DNA from: Chthoniobacterales bacterium
GTDB lineage: Bacteria; Verrucomicrobiota; Verrucomicrobiia; Chthoniobacterales; DYNR01
Length of the DNA stretch: 64,000 nt
Direction: 5' to 3'
Assembly (NCBI GenBank): GCA_026418675.1
Contig: JAOAAX010000007.1
Location: 1-64,000 of the forward strand
Positions 8,652-17,764 of the stretch are shown piece after piece. The position numbers and the translations under genes are program-made. The notes beneath the pieces were generated by a model that saw only the letters and a list, made by a program, of their open reading frames with translations, was not told where the DNA came from and searched no databases. The number at the start of each line of letters is the position of its first letter. The first letter of the stretch is position 1.

Positions 8652-10133
8652 TTACTGCCCTTCTGGCCTCAAATGCGGGAAAAAGATCACGTCCCGAATC
8701 GTTTCCGCCCCTGTCAACATCATCACAAGCCGATCAATCCCCAACCCCATCCCTCCTGCAGGAGGCATCCCATATTCCAAAGCCACCAAAAAATCCTCAT
8801 CCAATTTTTGTTTCTCCCCTCCACTTTGTTCCTCGAATCTTTTCCTTTGGAGATCCGGATCATTCAATTCCGAATACCCCGGCGAAATCTCTTGCCCATT
8901 CGCTATTAACTCATAAACCTCAATTGTGCTCGGGTCAGCCTTATTTAATTTTGCCAGCGGGATCAATTCTTTCGGACAATGGGTAACAAATACTGGATCC
9001 ACAATTTTTTCCTCTACCAGTTTTTCAAAAACATGCTGCGTTACTTCATAATCCTCTTGGCAATGAGTCAAATCAAGTCCCATTCCGAGAGCCTTTTGTC
9101 TTCTTTCCTCAACGGTTAAATCAAACCATCCCGGCACTGCTTCCTCAACCAAATCCCGGTATTTCGCTCGTCGCCAAGGCCTCTCCAAATTGATAACTCT
9201 CTTGACCTCACCGTCTTCAGACCGATGTTCAATCCGCAATCCCCCGCAAACCTCCTCAGCAACCGTGCAGATCATTTCCTCCACCAACTCCGACATCTTC
9301 TCAAAGTCCGCAAATGCCCAATACGCTTCCAGCATTGTAAACTCCGGATTATGCCGACGCGAAATCCCCTCATTCCGAAAGTTACGGTTCAACTCGAAAA
9401 TCTTTGTCATCCCTCCGACCAACAACCGCTTCAAATACAACTCGGGCGCTATTCGCAAATATAAATCCACGTCCAACGCATTATGGTGTGTCCGAAACGG
9501 TGTTGCTGCAGCTCCACCAGCTACAATTTGCAACATCGGCGTTTCAACCTCTACAAACCCTCGTTCCTCCAAAAAACGCCTCACCAAACGCACAATCCGG
9601 ATACGCTTCTCAAAAATCTCGCGGCTCCTCTCATTCGCTATCAAGTCCAGATACCTTTGCCTCGTCCGTTTCTCCACATCCACGACACCGTGCCACTTAT
9701 CAGGCAACGGCCGCATCGCTTTCGTTAAAAATTCCATCTCCTTCACCCGTATTGTCCGCTCACCTGTCTTCGTCAAAAAAAACTCCCCGCATACACCTAA
9801 AAAGTCCCCAATATCCACAAGCCGCAACACTTCTAACAATCTCCTTTCTACTTCCTTCTCATTTACATACACCTGAACCCGCCCACTAAAATCCCACAAA
9901 TCCAAAAAATGCGACTTACCCATATCCCGGTGCGCTGTCACACGACCTGCAACACGCACAACTCGCCCAACCTCAAACCCATTCACAACTTCTCCAACGC
10001 TCCCATCCACCTCATAGCGCCCACCAAAAACCTCCACCCTCATCCTCCTCAAAACCTCCAACTTCTCTCTCCGAACCGCCATCAACTCTTGCAACGAACG
10101 ATGCTGTTCCATACCACAACTCATCCAATTCAC
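8652..10133 (-). CDS. lysS: Lysyl-tRNA synthetase, class II
   Basis: 493 residues; charges tRNA-Lys with lysine in the cytoplasm. An N-terminal OB-fold anticodon-binding domain (about 55-160, VRVAGRVTAHRDMGKSHFLDL) precedes the class II catalytic core. Motif 2 is FRNEGISRRHNPEFTMLEAY and motif 3 is GMGLGIDRLVMMLT near the end. The frame opens at GTG 10133, which overlaps the dnaB stop as GTGA and suggests translational coupling. ATG at 10124 or 10112 (MEQHRSL) would also give a normal N-terminus. Confidence 0.95.
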   Translation of the reverse strand: MNWMSCGMEQHRSLQELMAVRREKLEVLRRMRVEVFGGRYEVDGSVGEVVNGFEVGRVVRVAGRVTAHRDMGKSHFLDLWDFSGRVQVYVNEKEVERRLLEVLRLVDIGDFLGVCGEFFLTKTGERTIRVKEMEFLTKAMRPLPDKWHGVVDVEKRTRQRYLDLIANERSREIFEKRIRIVRLVRRFLEERGFVEVETPMLQIVAGGAAATPFRTHHNALDVDLYLRIAPELYLKRLLVGGMTKIFELNRNFRNEGISRRHNPEFTMLEAYWAFADFEKMSELVEEMICTVAEEVCGGLRIEHRSEDGEVKRVINLERPWRRAKYRDLVEEAVPGWFDLTVEERRQKALGMGLDLTHCQEDYEVTQHVFEKLVEEKIVDPVFVTHCPKELIPLAKLNKADPSTIEVYELIANGQEISPGYSELNDPDLQRKRFEEQSGGEKQKLDEDFLVALEYGMPPAGGMGLGIDRLVMMLTGAETIRDVIFFPHLRPEGQ

Positions 10134-11605
10134 AAATTTGGCTCTTTACGATCTGAACGTGGCTCGAACCGTGTAAACTCCTTCAAAAACGTCAATGGGA
10201 TCTCCCCGATTGGTCCATTCCTTTGCTTCACTATTAGCAATTCAGCCTTCCCGCTTAATTCCATCCGTTCCTCCTCATCTTGGGCATAAACCTCCGGCCT
10301 ATACAACATCCCAATTAAATCCGCATCTTGCTCAATTGAACCAGACTCTCGCAAATGCGACATCATAGGCCTTCCCCCTCGCTCGTCCGGCTGTCGGTTC
10401 AACTGCGAAAGAACCAATACCGGAATTTGCAACTCCTTTGCCAAACCCTTAATCCCTGCAGAAATCTCAGATACTTCGAACTGCCGATTTTCTTGTGCCC
10501 GTCGTGAAGTAGATCGTAGCAACTGCAAATAATCCACAACGATCAACTCCACTCCAAACTTTTCCCGAAAACGCCTCGCCCTCGCTCGCAAATCCAATAT
10601 GCTCAACCCGGCAGTATCATCTATATAAATTTTCGCATCCCGCAACTGATTAGCCGCTCGGAACAAATTCGGAAAATCCGCTTTGCTTAAAAAACCATCC
10701 CGGATCTTTTGCAAATTCACTCGTGCACGCGAGCAAAGCAACCTTTGAACTAATTGCTGCGTGCTCATCTCAAGACTAAAGATCGCTACTGGCTTCTTCA
10801 AATCCACCGCAATGTGCTCCGCAATATTCATTGCAAAAGCAGTCTTTCCCATCGAAGGCCGTGCAGCAATTACAACCATCTCACCCCCATGCAATCCACT
10901 CGTTAACCGATCCAGCTCAGGAAAACCCGTTGGCAATCCTGTAATCCCTCCGTGTGCTTTATTTTTATAGACAGCCTCGATGTTTTCTATTGCTCGATTT
11001 ATCTCCTCCCCAAAAGTAGGTGTATCCCGCTGATGCCGGCTTTCTCCTATCTCAAAAATCCTCCTCTCCACTTCATCAAGCAACAAATCCACGTCCTCAT
11101 GTTCTTCATACGACCGACTCGCCATTTCCGTGCACGTCATAATTATCCGTCGCTGCAAGTATTTTTCCCGCAGAATTTCAACGTAATAACTGGCATTCGC
11201 TGCCGTCGAAACGTAAACTTCCAACTGGCCTAAATAGCCAATTCCCCCAACTCGTTCCAGCAATCCGCGTTCCCGCAATTCTTCGGATAACAGAACCAAA
11301 TCCACTGCCTTGTGCGAATTCCGCATCTCAAGGCATATTTGGTAGATTATTGCATTGGCTGGATTCAAAAAAAACTCCGGCGTAACTTTCTTCTCCACGC
11401 ACAAATCCAAAACAGAAAGCGGATCATTCAGTATCGAGCTAAGCAATGCCTGTTCCGCTTCCGAACTTTGTGGCAATTGGCGTTGCGCTACACTCGGAAC
11501 GCTAATTCTCTCCTTACCTTCACCCTCCCTAACTCTCCGCATCCCACGTTTCCCTTCCGTAGAAAAGCCTTTTCCCCCATTCAAACTCTGCTCTTCCTTC
11601 CCCAT
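10130..11605 (-). CDS. dnaB: Replicative DNA helicase DnaB
   Basis: 491 residues. This is the hexameric helicase that unwinds DNA ahead of the replisome. After a basic disordered tail of about 45 residues, the N-terminal DnaB domain starts near LPQSSEAEQALLSSILNDP. The C-terminal RecA-like ATPase contains Walker A ARPSMGKTAFAMN, EMSTQQLVQRLL, and Walker B VELIVVDYLQLL, followed by QLNRQPDERGGRPMMSHLRESG. I see no intein. The rplI-dnaB neighbourhood is conserved in many bacteria. Confidence 0.95.
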   Translation of the reverse strand: MGKEEQSLNGGKGFSTEGKRGMRRVREGEGKERISVPSVAQRQLPQSSEAEQALLSSILNDPLSVLDLCVEKKVTPEFFLNPANAIIYQICLEMRNSHKAVDLVLLSEELRERGLLERVGGIGYLGQLEVYVSTAANASYYVEILREKYLQRRIIMTCTEMASRSYEEHEDVDLLLDEVERRIFEIGESRHQRDTPTFGEEINRAIENIEAVYKNKAHGGITGLPTGFPELDRLTSGLHGGEMVVIAARPSMGKTAFAMNIAEHIAVDLKKPVAIFSLEMSTQQLVQRLLCSRARVNLQKIRDGFLSKADFPNLFRAANQLRDAKIYIDDTAGLSILDLRARARRFREKFGVELIVVDYLQLLRSTSRRAQENRQFEVSEISAGIKGLAKELQIPVLVLSQLNRQPDERGGRPMMSHLRESGSIEQDADLIGMLYRPEVYAQDEEERMELSGKAELLIVKQRNGPIGEIPLTFLKEFTRFEPRSDRKEPNL

Positions 11606-11667
11606 ATCCCGAAAAAATATTCCAGCCCTTCCCGAAGCTCAATTCAAACCCTCAAAAAAATCTCCCC

Positions 11668-12222
11668 TCATTCTCCCTTGGCTTTCTTCTTCCTCGCTTT
11701 CTTCTCCTGTTTCTCCTCGCTAACAACTTCCTCTCCCCTCGCTTTTCCACTCACCTTGGGAACCTCAATCACAACACGCAGCTTCGCTTTCACATCCGCA
11801 TGCAACTTCACCTCAACTTCATGCTCTCCACTCGACTTGATCGGACTCTCCAATGCCACAGCGTGCTTCGGCAACTCTATTCCTTTAAGTCCTTTAAGTT
11901 CCGCTTGCAATTTTTCCATAATGTCCTTAGCTGTCACCGACCCAAATGCCTTACCCTCCTGCCCTGTTTCCAACGCAAAACGCAAAGTCAACTTCCCAAT
12001 CCGCATTGCCAACTCCTCCGCCTCTGCCAACTCCTTCGCTTCGCGCTCCGCTCGCTTCGCTTTCAAATGCTCAACCATTCGCTTCGTCGCTGCAGTCGCT
12101 TCTATAGCAAGCCCACGTGGCAAAAGATAATTCCTCGCATACCCGCGACGAACCCGCACAACATCCGCTTCAGCCCCTAAATTGGGAACGTTCGCCGTCA
12201 ATATCACTTCTGAATATGCCAT
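11668..12222 (-). CDS. rplI: 50S ribosomal protein L9
   Basis: 184 residues. The N-terminal rRNA-binding domain carries the L9 signature (VRRGYARNYLLPRGLA near 24-39). A long charged connecting helix (about 45-75) and the C-terminal domain (FGSVTAKDIMEKL) follow. It is longer than the usual 148-150 residues because of a Lys/Glu-rich tail. A perfect AGGAGG lies eight bases before the ATG and a strong promoter lies about 40 bp further upstream. It is first in the rplI-dnaB-lysS-eda run. Confidence 0.95.
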   Translation of the reverse strand: MAYSEVILTANVPNLGAEADVVRVRRGYARNYLLPRGLAIEATAATKRMVEHLKAKRAEREAKELAEAEELAMRIGKLTLRFALETGQEGKAFGSVTAKDIMEKLQAELKGLKGIELPKHAVALESPIKSSGEHEVEVKLHADVKAKLRVVIEVPKVSGKARGEEVVSEEKQEKKARKKKAKGE

Positions 12223-12255
12223 AATTCTTCCTCCTTCTTACTTAATGAAAAAGAG

Positions 12256-12289
12256 TGACAATTAAACTACCTCAAAAAAAAATTGTCAA
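12256..12289 (-). promoter_or_regulatory. Sigma-70 type promoter of rplI inside an inverted repeat
   Basis: On the minus strand, TTGACA (12284-12289) is separated by exactly 17 bp from TTTAAT (12261-12266), a near-consensus sigma-70 promoter. Arms TGACAATT (12256-12263) and AATTGTCA (12281-12288) form an 8-bp inverted repeat covering parts of both hexamers. A repressor site is conceivable but is only inference. Confidence 0.65.
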
Positions 12290-12483
12290 ACCTTTTTAAA
12301 AACGACAATCACATCCTTTTTTTAAAAAAATTCCTCCTATCATCCAAAGCAAGTTCTCTCATTTCCTCCTCTTCCCAAGCCACACACGCCATTTTTAACT
12401 TTACCCTTTGCCCTCTAACTCCTTCTCTTTTCTGATAAAAAAATCCTCTATCCAAAAACACCATTTATTAAATAACCTCCACC

Positions 12484-13563
12484 CTAGCCTCCGACTTGCA
12501 CACAAGCTTTAAGAACTGCCGCTGGTAAGGCTTCAATTGGCAATACTTTTTCCACTCCCCCCTTAGCTATTGCCTCCTTTGGCATCCCAAATACTACGCA
12601 CGTCGCCTCATCCTGGGCAAAAGTCCTCCCTCCAGCATCCCTTAACTCCCTCATTCCTCGCGCCCCGTCATCCCCCATCCCTGTCAAGATCACTCCGACC
12701 GCATTCCTCCCAGCCGACTGTGCAGCGGATCGGAACAAAACGTCCACCGATGGCCGATGCCGACTCACTAGCGGCCCATCACGAACTTCAACAAAATACC
12801 TCGCCCCACTCCTTCGCAAGATTGTGTGTTTCCCGCCAGGAGCAATCAAAGCCAAACCATCCCTCACTGTATCCCCATCAACTGCTTCCCGCACCTCAAT
12901 TTCACAACTCTCATCCAACCTTCTCGCAAATGAGCTTGTAAACCTTTCCGGCATGTGCTGAACAATCACCATCCCTGGCGAATCCTTCGGGATATTACTC
13001 AAGAACAATTTCAACGCTTCCGTCCCTCCTGTCGAAGCCCCCACCACAATCACCTTTTGTGTTGTCTCTCTTAGAACTCCAATTCCAACTTTAACTGGTG
13101 TCAATACCGCATCAGCAGTCAATTTCTTCTCAATATCCTTATTTCTCCTCCTCAACTTCCAAGGGGCAATACCAGCCGCTGCCTTCACTGCATCGCAAAT
13201 CATTACCTTTGACTCCTCGAGAAATTCCTTCGTCCCCAATACCGGCTTTGCAATCACCTCAACCGCTCCAAGTTCCATCGCTTGCAGGGCCGTTTCCGTC
13301 CCTTCCTGTGCTAAGCTCGAACAAATTACCACTGGTATAGGATGTTGCTCCATGATCCTCCTCAAAAATTCCAACCCATCCATCCGCGGCATCTCCAAAT
13401 CCAGCGTAATTACATCCGGCTTCACTCGTCGTATTATCTCCACAGCCTCAAATGGATCCCTCGCTGCTCCAATCACCTCCAATTCTGGGTCTGTCGAAAG
13501 TATCCCTCCCAAAACCTTCCTCACAACCGCCGAATCATCCACAACCAAAACCTTCTTCCTCAT
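12484..13563 (-). CDS. cheB: CheB-type receiver/methylesterase
   Basis: 359 residues. The receiver domain (1-125) has D10 and phosphoacceptor D55 ([11 protein letters not shown]). The CheB methylesterase domain (about 168-355) has the catalytic triad S177 (VGASTGG), H203 (VQHMPERF) and D299 (GMGDDG). CheB removes methyl groups from glutamates of chemoreceptors or deamidates glutamines. It starts 24 bp after the hybrid kinase stop, so the two are co-transcribed. No CheR, CheA, CheW or receptor gene is in the window. It may serve a non-motility pathway, or a chemotaxis set elsewhere. Confidence 0.92.
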   Translation of the reverse strand: MRKKVLVVDDSAVVRKVLGGILSTDPELEVIGAARDPFEAVEIIRRVKPDVITLDLEMPRMDGLEFLRRIMEQHPIPVVICSSLAQEGTETALQAMELGAVEVIAKPVLGTKEFLEESKVMICDAVKAAAGIAPWKLRRRNKDIEKKLTADAVLTPVKVGIGVLRETTQKVIVVGASTGGTEALKLFLSNIPKDSPGMVIVQHMPERFTSSFARRLDESCEIEVREAVDGDTVRDGLALIAPGGKHTILRRSGARYFVEVRDGPLVSRHRPSVDVLFRSAAQSAGRNAVGVILTGMGDDGARGMRELRDAGGRTFAQDEATCVVFGMPKEAIAKGGVEKVLPIEALPAAVLKACVQVGG

Positions 13564-13587
13564 CTGCCAGTGCTCATTCCCATCTTC

Positions 13588-15246
13588 CTAGCCATCACCA
13601 ATTCGAGTTCCACCTCCAGAAACCGCACACCTCGGAAAAACTATCCGCACTTTCGTTCCCTTCCCAACCTCCGACTCGATTTTCATTTTCGCTTGATGAT
13701 CCTGCAATATCCTTTGGCAAATTGAAATACCTAACCCCATTCCACCTCGTCGTCCCTTCGTCGTCACAAACGGAGTGCCTATCTTTGAGAGTATCTCGGC
13801 AGGTATCCCGCAACCCTCATCTTCAATCAACAACTCCACCTGGCCATCCTCATCGCCTCTCCTAGTTCTCACATACACCTTTTTCCCCTCTTCGACTAGC
13901 GACTCCCCGGCATTCACAAGCAAATTCACCAATACCTGCTCAATCCGGCGAAAATCGCCAACTACGTTCGGCAAATCTTCCTCCAATTCCAAAACAACTT
14001 TCCCTCCAAAGCCAGGAAGCCGGTTATTCACCAACTCAAGCGACATCTGTATCGCTTCATTCAAGTCCACCAATCTCATCTCTGACCTCTCAACCCCACT
14101 CTGTGTAAAGTCACGAACCAATTTCACCACATCCCGTATCTTCATCGCCGCCCTTCTCATCCCACCAAGAAGTTTGGGAAACTGGTCCAAAACCTCCTCT
14201 GCCCTCATATTACATATTTTGGATATTCCTATACTTTTTATCTCTTTATCCACAATAGGGCATATTTCCTCCCAAATCCGCTCAAGTAGAGGAACGTTCA
14301 TCATAATCACATTGTTCGGGTTATTTATCTCGTGGCACATTCCAGCCATCAATGTCCCCAAAGCGGCAATCTTCTCACCTCTCAAAACAGCTTCCACTTC
14401 CGCTCGTTTCTCCTCTTCCGCCTTTTTCTGGATTGTTATATCTGTTATTATCATCAACAAATTCCCTCCCATCCCCAAACTTAGACTAACTCTCAACCAT
14501 CTCTTCTCTTCCTGTAAAAAAATTTCAAAACTCCCACGTTGTTTCCCCTCGAAAACAAATTCCTTCACTAGCTTCTTCAACTTTTCCTCCATACCTTCCT
14601 TCCCTCTCAATACCCCTGATTCCAGCAAACGCAACCCATCATGACCTCCCCCTCCAACCCCCAAAAAATTCCAGAAGCTCTTGTTCGCAAAATCTACCAA
14701 TAAGTCCACTTTATCCTCTGCTTTTCCTAACGAAACCCTGCACACACCCACTGCTTCCTCGAGAACCTCAAACACCTCGCGCAACAAAACAGCATTTGCC
14801 CGGTTACGTTCCTCAAGCTGCTGCCACTTCCGGGCCAGTTCCACCTGCCGCCGGAGCCGAATCGCAAGCTCCTTAAATTCTACCGGCTTTACAATGTAAT
14901 CCACAGCTCCAACCCGGAAACACCTTGCTTTTTCCTCCACATCATCCACTCCACTCAGAAACACCACCGGTATATGACTAACTCCTGCCTTTTTCTTCAG
15001 CTCCATACAGATCAAAAGCCCATCCGTCCCACCCAACATTACATCCAACAAAATGACATCAGGAGCCATTTTTTCCACCCGTTCTAGCGCTGCTCCACCA
15101 TCCCTCTCCCCTATCACTTCAAATCCATACACCCGAAGGGAATCTTCCAACAACTGCAACAAAGCTCCATCATCATCTACCGCTAATACCCTCAAAACTT
15201 CACCTTCTCTAATTGAACCTTCTTTTTTTTGACTAACCACTCCCAT
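13588..15246 (-). CDS. Receiver-PAS-histidine kinase hybrid
   Basis: 552 residues, with no transmembrane segment. The receiver is at 17-135, with phosphoacceptor D68 (VILLDVMLGGTDG). A coiled linker leads to a PAS-like domain (about 155-275). The dimerisation/phosphotransfer helix carries H305 (AGMCHEINNPNN), and a HATPase_c domain with N, G1 and G2 boxes (IEDEGCGIP, GGMGLGISICQRIL) ends the protein. The HEINNPNN form is typical of NtrB-like orphan kinases. A receiver placed before the kinase suggests it is itself the target of another phosphorelay. Only 35 bp separates its start from that of the divergent NtrC-like activator, its likely partner. Confidence 0.88.
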   Translation of the reverse strand: MGVVSQKKEGSIREGEVLRVLAVDDDGALLQLLEDSLRVYGFEVIGERDGGAALERVEKMAPDVILLDVMLGGTDGLLICMELKKKAGVSHIPVVFLSGVDDVEEKARCFRVGAVDYIVKPVEFKELAIRLRRQVELARKWQQLEERNRANAVLLREVFEVLEEAVGVCRVSLGKAEDKVDLLVDFANKSFWNFLGVGGGGHDGLRLLESGVLRGKEGMEEKLKKLVKEFVFEGKQRGSFEIFLQEEKRWLRVSLSLGMGGNLLMIITDITIQKKAEEEKRAEVEAVLRGEKIAALGTLMAGMCHEINNPNNVIMMNVPLLERIWEEICPIVDKEIKSIGISKICNMRAEEVLDQFPKLLGGMRRAAMKIRDVVKLVRDFTQSGVERSEMRLVDLNEAIQMSLELVNNRLPGFGGKVVLELEEDLPNVVGDFRRIEQVLVNLLVNAGESLVEEGKKVYVRTRRGDEDGQVELLIEDEGCGIPAEILSKIGTPFVTTKGRRGGMGLGISICQRILQDHQAKMKIESEVGKGTKVRIVFPRCAVSGGGTRIGDG

Positions 15247-15281
15247 ATTGCATCATAGTAAACTACACTTCGCCCCATTCA

Positions 15282-16706
15282 ATGCCAAACTTAGCAGAAA
15301 AACCCATTTTATGGATCATTGAAGACGACCCGGACACTGCCCTTTCCTGTTCCCTTGCTCTACAATCCGCCGACCTTCCCCCTCCATCCATCATCCATTC
15401 AACACAAAAAGCCACCGAGCAAATCCAACTCTCCATAAAAAGCAATGCCCCTCCTTCCCTTATCTTCCTCGATCTTAATCTTCATGGCCACTCCGCTCAA
15501 CCCCTCATTCCACTCATCTTAGACTCCTTCCCATCTACAAAAATCATCGTCATCACTGCCAACATTTCCTCCGAAACAGCTTTACTTTGCAAAAACGCAG
15601 GTGCCTTCGACTTCCTCACAAAACCGCTCGACCCGAATCGCCTCATCGCCTCCGCCCTCCAAGCTCTTTCATTAACTGAAAAAAAACCCACTCCCGATCC
15701 TAATCTCAACCCAGCTTTCTCTATCTTTATTACCACCGACCCAGAACTCCTTGCGCTTCTCAATTATGCCCAAATCGTCGCTAAGAGTCCCCATCCTGTC
15801 CTCATTACTGGCGAGAACGGCACAGGCAAAGAACTCCTCGCTCGTTCCATCCACCTCGCTGCCAAACCCAACCTCCCATGGGTCCCTGTAAATGTCGCAG
15901 GCCTCGACGATACCACCTTCTCCGACACCCTCTTTGGACACATCAAAGGTGCCTACACAGGAGCACTCCAACCAAGACAAGGTCTCATCGAATGCGCAGC
16001 CAATGGAACCCTCCTCCTTGATGAAATTGGCGACCTCAAACTTGAGTCCCAACTCAAACTTCTCCGACTCCTCCAAGAAAACGAATACTTCCCCCTCGGA
16101 AGCGACAAACCCAAAAAATCCTCAGCCCGCATCATCGCTACCACCAACCGCGACCTTCCCTCAGCCATAGCTAATGGTTCCTTCCGACCCGACCTCTTTT
16201 ACCGCCTCAATTACCACCACCTCCACATACCACCTCTCCGCTCCAGAAAAAACGACATTCCAACCCTCTGCTCCCACTTCCTCCACCTAGCATCGCGAAA
16301 ACTCAACTCACCCCCAGCTCAGCTCTCCCCTCACAACTTAAAAATACTCCTCAATTATCACTTCCCTGGAAACGTCCGCGAACTCGAGGCTATAATTTTC
16401 GATGCTCAACTCCGCTTTCCAGGACAACCCATCCCTCCCGACTACCTTCTTTCTCGCACTTCTGCACCGCCTGATATCTCTTCAAAATCCGCTCATACAA
16501 CTCCAAACCACAATTCTCCCTCTCCTGCTCACTCCACAAACCCCTTCTCCAACCTCCCCATCCTCCCAACCCTCTCCGAGGCCAGAACGCTCCTCATCAC
16601 TGAAGCCCTCCACCGCACCTCAGGCAACATCTCCGCAGCGGCCCGCCTACTCGGCATCTCACCCCAAGCACTTTGGAAAAAACTCAAAAATTCCGCCGAG
16701 TCCTGA
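15282..16706 (+). CDS. Sigma-54 dependent response regulator, NtrC family
   Basis: 474 residues. The receiver has D15/D16 and acceptor D64 (LIFLDLNLHG). The central AAA+ domain has Walker A GENGTGKE, the sigma-54 contact loop GAYTGA (the common GAFTGA with Tyr for Phe) and Walker B GTLLLDEIGDL. The C-terminus ends in a Fis-type helix-turn-helix (GNISAAARLLGISPQALWKKL). The protein activates transcription from -24/-12 promoters after phosphorylation. It is divergent from the kinase-cheB pair. Its regulon is unknown, but a sigma-54-like site lies before ureA in this window. Confidence 0.92.
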   Translation: MPNLAEKPILWIIEDDPDTALSCSLALQSADLPPPSIIHSTQKATEQIQLSIKSNAPPSLIFLDLNLHGHSAQPLIPLILDSFPSTKIIVITANISSETALLCKNAGAFDFLTKPLDPNRLIASALQALSLTEKKPTPDPNLNPAFSIFITTDPELLALLNYAQIVAKSPHPVLITGENGTGKELLARSIHLAAKPNLPWVPVNVAGLDDTTFSDTLFGHIKGAYTGALQPRQGLIECAANGTLLLDEIGDLKLESQLKLLRLLQENEYFPLGSDKPKKSSARIIATTNRDLPSAIANGSFRPDLFYRLNYHHLHIPPLRSRKNDIPTLCSHFLHLASRKLNSPPAQLSPHNLKILLNYHFPGNVRELEAIIFDAQLRFPGQPIPPDYLLSRTSAPPDISSKSAHTTPNHNSPSPAHSTNPFSNLPILPTLSEARTLLITEALHRTSGNISAAARLLGISPQALWKKLKNSAES

Positions 16707-17035
16707 TCCTCTCCTTTTCTCTTCTTCACACAGTTACAATTCCTCCTTATTCTTGTCTTTTCCTTCACATTCTTATTAATATCCTTGAATAATTCCTCCA
16801 TTCGTTGTTCCACGTCCACTTCAAGCACGTTCCACAATTTGCAAATCCTGTGAATAACCCCCCCATCCCTTGCCAATAATTTCTAAAGATCCACTCCCCA
16901 CCTACACTTCTTCCTTCTCTCGACAACAATTCACACCTTATTCACACATTTTTTTGAAGAAATTGTTTCATTTCTCCCCTTGCTTCAAATTAATGCTCCA
17001 ATAAACTCAGAAACCGTTCTTATTCACTCAATCCT
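16707..17035. other. 329-bp intergenic region with DnaA-box-like 9-mers and 11-bp direct repeats
   Basis: No convincing gene. Two perfect TTATNCACA 9-mers are present: 16849-16857 (minus orientation) and 16938-16946 (plus). Looser relatives lie at 16928-16936 and 17020-17028. The last 100 bp are A/T-rich. The 11-bp units ATTCACACCTT and ATTCACACATT are directly repeated at 16929-16950. The region carries the promoter of the PhoB-like gene and may also bind DnaA. Confidence 0.5.
16929..16950 (+). promoter_or_regulatory. Tandem 11-bp direct repeat upstream of the PhoB-like gene
   Basis: ATTCACACCTT followed directly by ATTCACACATT, with an 11-bp period. OmpR/PhoB-family regulators bind head-to-tail 11-bp repeats, and this one lies about 85 bp before such a regulator. 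The same bases include a DnaA-box-like TTATTCACA, so both readings compete. Confidence 0.35.
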
Positions 17036-17728
17036 ATGCAAGAAACGATACTCGTTGTTGACGACGAGGAAGATGTTTGTGATTTAGTCCGTTACCATCT
17101 CAACAAAGCTGGCTACAAGGTTCTCCTGGCAAAAGACGGTTTACGTGCACTCGAAATCGCCCGCCATAACCTCCCAACTGTGATTGTTCTCGATCTCATG
17201 CTTCCTGGTCTCTCTGGAGAAGAAGTCTGCAAAATCCTTAAAAATGATCCTTCATTATCCAAAATTGGCATTCTCATGCTCACTGCCAAGTCCTCCACCG
17301 AAGACCGCATCAAAGGCCTGGAGATAGGTGCGGATGATTACCTCCCTAAGCCCTTTAGCACCAAGGAACTTACTCTTCGTGTAAAGTCACTCGTCCGAAG
17401 AATTAAAGCCGCTGCTCTCTCAGAACCCCTTGAGGCCCCTCCTTTCCTTGTCAATAAGGATTCTCTTGAAGTCTACATGGACGGCAAGAAACTCGATCTC
17501 ACCATCACAGAATACAAGCTCCTTTGTCTTCTCATTGAAAACCGCGGAAAGACCATTTCCAGAGAGGAACTCCTCACCAACGTTTGGGGCTATCAAAACG
17601 TCATTGACACAAGAACCGTGGATACTCACATCAGCCGCCTCCGCGACAAAATCTCCCCTCATTCCAAGAGAATCTTGACCGTCCGCGGCGAAGGTTACAA
17701 ATTCACAGCTCTCCCGGACGAATCTTAA
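17036..17728 (+). CDS. PhoB-type OmpR-family response regulator
   Basis: 230 residues. The receiver (1-120) has D9/D10, acceptor D53 (VIVLDLMLPGLSG), the switch Thr in MLTAK, and Lys in LPKPF. The OmpR winged-helix domain (about 135-225) is typical: LTITEYKLLCLLIENRGKTISREELL, then RTVDTHISRLRDKI and VRGEGYKF. It overlaps in function with the PhoR-like kinase 36 bp downstream. Phosphate control is a reasonable guess from the PhoB/PhoR-like architecture, but no pst genes are here to support it. Confidence 0.9.
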   Translation: MQETILVVDDEEDVCDLVRYHLNKAGYKVLLAKDGLRALEIARHNLPTVIVLDLMLPGLSGEEVCKILKNDPSLSKIGILMLTAKSSTEDRIKGLEIGADDYLPKPFSTKELTLRVKSLVRRIKAAALSEPLEAPPFLVNKDSLEVYMDGKKLDLTITEYKLLCLLIENRGKTISREELLTNVWGYQNVIDTRTVDTHISRLRDKISPHSKRILTVRGEGYKFTALPDES

Positions 17729-17764
17729 AAGCTATCCTCATTTGCCAGCAGTCCCTAATTAAGC

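Noticed and set aside
11312..12130. A 272-codon open frame opposite dnaB and rplI
   Set aside because: It is an antisense shadow of two certain genes and is Ser/Pro-rich low complexity, as expected from the strand skew.
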